NCBI GenBank assembly: GCA_023634235.1
Contig: JAMKCF010000023.1
Location: 843,001 to 907,000, forward strand
Length of the DNA: 64,000 nt
Origin: Pisaster brevispinus
Taxonomy: Eukaryota > Echinodermata > Asteroidea > Forcipulatida > Asteriidae
Direction: 5' to 3'
A program made the translations under genes and the position numbers. The notes beneath the pieces were generated by a model. It did no database searches, was not told where the DNA came from, and worked only from the letters and a program-made list of their open reading frames with translations. Below are positions 61,149 to 64,000 of this stretch, one piece after another. Every line of letters begins with the position of its first letter. Positions within the stretch are counted from its first letter, which is position 1.

Positions 61149-61603
61149 TGTAGTGAGCAGGGGTGACTAGGTCACCGAGTTCACATGAGGACAGACAGGC
61201 AGCGCTGACCGCAGACATCCGGATCACCTGGGAATCCAGGCACCATTGCGTGCATCGTGGAATTGCAGGCTAGGGTTCCCACGTGATCCGAGAGGGGCAG
61301 TCAGTGCTGATCTGTGTCTCAAAGAGTGAAGACGAAAGTGTGAATGCCCCAACACCCCACTCCCTTGTAAGCTTCGCATAAGAGATATAGAGCTAGTATA
61401 ATGTAAGTACATGTAATTTATGCCGATACAAGAAAAGAACCAAAGAATCAGAGAAGAATCAGAGAATCATAAGAACTGTTTGCGAGTCACAATTATTTAT
61501 TCGTTTGTGTGTCTGTTGTCCTGTTCCTGTTCATGTCCATTATTTAATTCACGTACAAATCATCAAACCAACAACAAGTCCTTGACCGCGACGGCGCGTT
61601 ACA
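61149..61603 (+). repeat. Element B 3' LTR
   Basis: It begins TGTAGTGAGCAGGGGTGACT and ends GGCGCGTTACA. It is nearly identical to the 5' LTR, with about eight substitutions and 2-3 single- or two-base indels by eye. Confidence 0.93.
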
Positions 61604-62730
61604 ATACTGTACTACCTGCAAAATACTTTTTTAGTTTATTAAAATAAAATCAGTAATCAAATATAACAATGTTTTTATAGCTCAATAGTGTTCAACATTA
61701 TCCACAGGAGGTTATTCGTTTTCAGGATGTAGTAAGTCCAGTTCCAATGTACAAATTGGAGATGCGTGTTTCCGGCTTGTCTGCGGAGTAATCTCAAAGA
61801 CAATCCTAAGAAGTGCGATCAGAGGGCGGAGTGATAAGTTCAAAGTTCATTTTGGATGAACGTCAACGTAGGGTTGACTCATTGGACGTGAGTGTTCAGT
61901 ATGTACGGAGCTATGTTTCTATACGGTATTGTATTGAGATAGTACAAATATGGCGGAAATTTATCACTATAAAATGTTATGAAGGTTCACAAAACAATGC
62001 AATCGATTAGAAGGTCGAATAATAATTTATGAATATCCGTACCGTAGAAATAACGATGGCAGTTCTACCGTTCTATCCTGGGTCCGGTGATCCGAAAGTT
62101 GTTTGCGTTGGGGGAGGGTTGGCGGGCTCCGTTGTTGAAACTTGATGAAATTTGGCACCACAGGACGTCGACGTTGGCCAATTTTCTTAATCTTTACCTG
62201 CGGAGGTTGGCCTTGTCCGTGGAAAGTTGGGGCATAAGATATCCACAGTTGGTAGTGAGTTATTCCCAAATGTTACTATTGAAGTAGTGTAAATAGCTGC
62301 TGATCCTCGACTGGCTATATATATTTAGATGGCGGGGCTTGTCGTTGGTCAATGGTCGAACTCCCTACGTTGAGTTACTGGGATTAGATGAGGGGTGGAT
62401 TTCCCGTTGTCATGCGTTCTCACTTGTCCTTCGGTAGGTAGCGTTGACTCACCAGCTCACGGGGATGTTTTGGTACAAACACCAGTAGTGGTAAGGCTTC
62501 GGCAGGCTCCGTGCGGTACGGTGCGGTGGTACAGCTCGGACCAGCGTTTGTGGTCGGATTGGCTATCTGACTAAGAGTCACAGGTTCGATGGATTTTAGG
62601 CTCTTTTCATCACCGCTGCCACCATGGAGTGATTCCGTGTCTCCATGTTTATTGCAACCTCAGAATAGTGGCCGTATGACCTCTTACGTGTACAATACGA
62701 CGCGGGGGAAAGTATTACATATCACAACAC
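61604..62730. other. Unresolved sequence right of element B
   Basis: No gene is seen. If element B inserted into the 5' region of element A, this stretch could contain the displaced 5' LTR of element A, but I found no matching copy near 48.4 kb. Confidence 0.35.
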
Positions 62731-62734
62731 ACAC

Positions 62735-63145
62735 CAGAGGCTCTCTTGTGGGGTTTGGGTTGAACAAGGAATTTTCTTGTGGGACCCATTGTTCCACTGT
62801 TAAAAATACCCCACAAGGGCACTCCTGTAAGCCCACCCTTACCGTATGTGGGGTCATGCTGTTCTTCTATTATTTCCTTTTCTGAAGAAAGTCTCTGCGG
62901 GGAACGGGTATCAAAATAACATAGAAAACATTGTGGGGTAGCATGTTCCATTGTTAAAAGTACCCAGTAAGTTGGCAGGTGTAAGTAGAGAAGAAACTAC
63001 GGATCTGGTTTGTGGGGTCCTGCTGTTTTTGTTCTATCATGCCTTTTCTAAAGAATTCCCTTGTGGGTTCCAGGTTGAAGAATGATTTGTTCCAATGTGT
63101 AACAGACCCCACAAGGGCCCTTCTGTTAGCCCAAGCGGTAACACC
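62735..63145. repeat. Three-fold diverged tandem repeat, TGTGGGGT/ACCCCACA
   Basis: Three units contain a TTGTGGG(G/A) start, a GTTCCA(C/T)TGTTAAAA-like middle and a CCCACAAGGGC(A/C)C end. The intervening TGTGGGGTC(A/C)TGCTGTT segments match at 62849 and 63013. No protein is supported. Confidence 0.65.
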
Positions 63146-63326
63146 TGGATCTCTTTGTTCGGTGTCGACAGGTAACCTCGCTCACATTGGTTTGAATCAA
63201 GCACGCACCAGCGGGTGTACTGTCTATCTCCATGGATTCCTTCTTAGTCCGGTGGCTTGGGGCAAATTTTTGGCAAAATCGTGACTCGCTGGATTAATGC
63301 ACCAAATTGTTTACAGTTATTTTATA

Positions 63327-63606
63327 GGTCCCATAGAATCATTCTAGAGGAGGGTGCCCGGTTTGGGTGACCTAGGTCAAGGTCAGGCTGAGGTCAAAGT
63401 TCATATGATATTATAATACTGCCTATCAATTTATCACCAATAGAGGTCCGCCTCTGCATACCATTAAAACGTATAACAAATGACCATGCAGCTTCTATTT
63501 CAGACACCCAGGCAGAGCTATGTGGAAGAAATTGAGCCCTTTAATTTACTGACCTTGAGATAAAAGACCGGGCACCCCCCCCCCTCTAATATACTTCTAT
63601 GGGACC
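63327..63606. mobile_element. 280-bp MITE
   Basis: Ends GGTCCCATAGAA and TTCTATGGGACC are inverted, with a second inner inverted block (GGGTGCCCGGT / ACCGGGCACCC). Inside, GACCTAGGTCAAGGTCAG and AGGTCAAAGTTCA resemble nuclear-receptor half-sites. No coding content. Confidence 0.75.
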
Positions 63607-64000
63607 CCTAAAACAAGTGTGCAAATGGTTGTGCTTAAACCCGGCGTTTCACGATTTTGCCACCGGACTATTAGCACTTCCCATTTAAAACTCAGGCCGT
63701 GTCTGAATCAACGGCTACGGCTACGGCTCGATTGCCTTGTCCAGTGTGCATTGGATGTCCATGGCAACAGCCGTTGCAGCCGTAGCCGCCAATTCGGATA
63801 AGCCTCATTTTCTTTGTTAAGTTTATCATGTGTATAAATTCGAGAGTTTACTCTGTGCCACTAATCACACATTGTAAAAGTATAATGGGCTAAGTCTATG
63901 CTAATGTGATGCGTGACTGGGTATTTTAATGTTAGATTTGATTCCAACCTGGTAAAAATTGTTCTAAGAAATTGTTCCGCCTGAGATACTACGAGCACGA
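63607..64000. other. Right edge, small inverted repeat
   Basis: GGCTACGGCTACGGCT (63712-63727) and the complement-like AGCCGTTGCAGCCGTAGCC (63770-63788) form a short hairpin. I see nothing else. Confidence 0.5.

Larger units (their letters stand above)
53404..61603 (+). mobile_element. Ty3/Gypsy element B with two LTRs
   Basis: This is an 8.2-kb element: 5' LTR 53404-53861, primer-binding site, repeat-rich leader, gag, protease, RT/RNase H, integrase, an extra zinc-finger frame, polypurine tract and 3' LTR 61149-61603. The LTRs differ at roughly ten positions and small indels over about 456 bp, so insertion is fairly recent, yet the coding region has several stops and frameshifts. Flanks (ATGC before, ATAC after) are only a near match, so the target duplication is imperfect or boundaries are off by a base. 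Confidence 0.92.

Noticed and set aside
63012..63284. 90-codon ORF
   Set aside because: Spans the diverged tandem repeat and has no domain.

Overview
The window looks like nuclear DNA of a marine invertebrate metazoan. It is AT-rich and repeat-dense, with long GT-AG introns, tRNA-derived SINEs, a Penelope-like element, CR1/L2-like LINE pieces, Ty3/Gypsy elements and many inverted-repeat DNA elements. The one host gene I recognise is a complement factor B/C2-like gene. I cannot name the species or phylum.

Layout. 0.3-3.85 kb: a broken Penelope-like retroelement on the minus strand, with Penelope-type RT, GIY-YIG nuclease and terminal repeats. 4-11.6 kb: a dense field of one repeat family built around the palindrome TTCCGGTTTGAACCGGAA. 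It ends in a nine-unit array of hairpin-forming repeats (10177-10626), after which the same family runs in the opposite orientation. 12.3-46.8 kb, minus strand: the factor B-like gene. In transcript order it has CCP1, CCP2, CCP3 (two exons), a degenerate CCP, CCP4, CCP5 (two exons), a fucolectin-type (FTP) lectin domain (three exons), CCP6, a VWA domain (four exons) and the start of a trypsin-like domain (two exons). Every recognised intact junction is phase-compatible. The 5' end and the last protease exons were not found. Its introns hold SINEs, a LINE fragment, minisatellites, several fold-back elements and a 3.7-kb inverted repeat with THAP-domain remnants. 47.2-48.3 kb: LINE fragments. 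48.4-53.2 kb: a degenerate Gypsy element on the minus strand, interrupted by a 0.66-kb terminal-inverted-repeat element. 53.4-61.6 kb: a Gypsy element on the plus strand with two nearly identical LTRs and an extra reading frame downstream of pol that encodes two C2H2 zinc fingers. 61.6-64 kb: small repeats and a MITE.

Most interesting points. (1) The factor B-like gene carries a fucose-lectin domain between CCP5 and CCP6. This suggests a glycan-targeted version of the alternative-pathway protease. (2) The same gene has an in-frame TGA in the lectin domain, Gln in place of the catalytic His, Gly in place of the second MIDAS Ser, and one non-canonical splice donor. It is therefore either a non-catalytic paralogue or a decaying gene. 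(3) The hairpin array at 10.2-10.6 kb sits at the axis of a larger inverted repeat. (4) The Gypsy zinc-finger frame is preceded by a splice-acceptor-like site and has no ATG upstream of its fingers, which suggests a spliced subgenomic product in the position where env usually lies.
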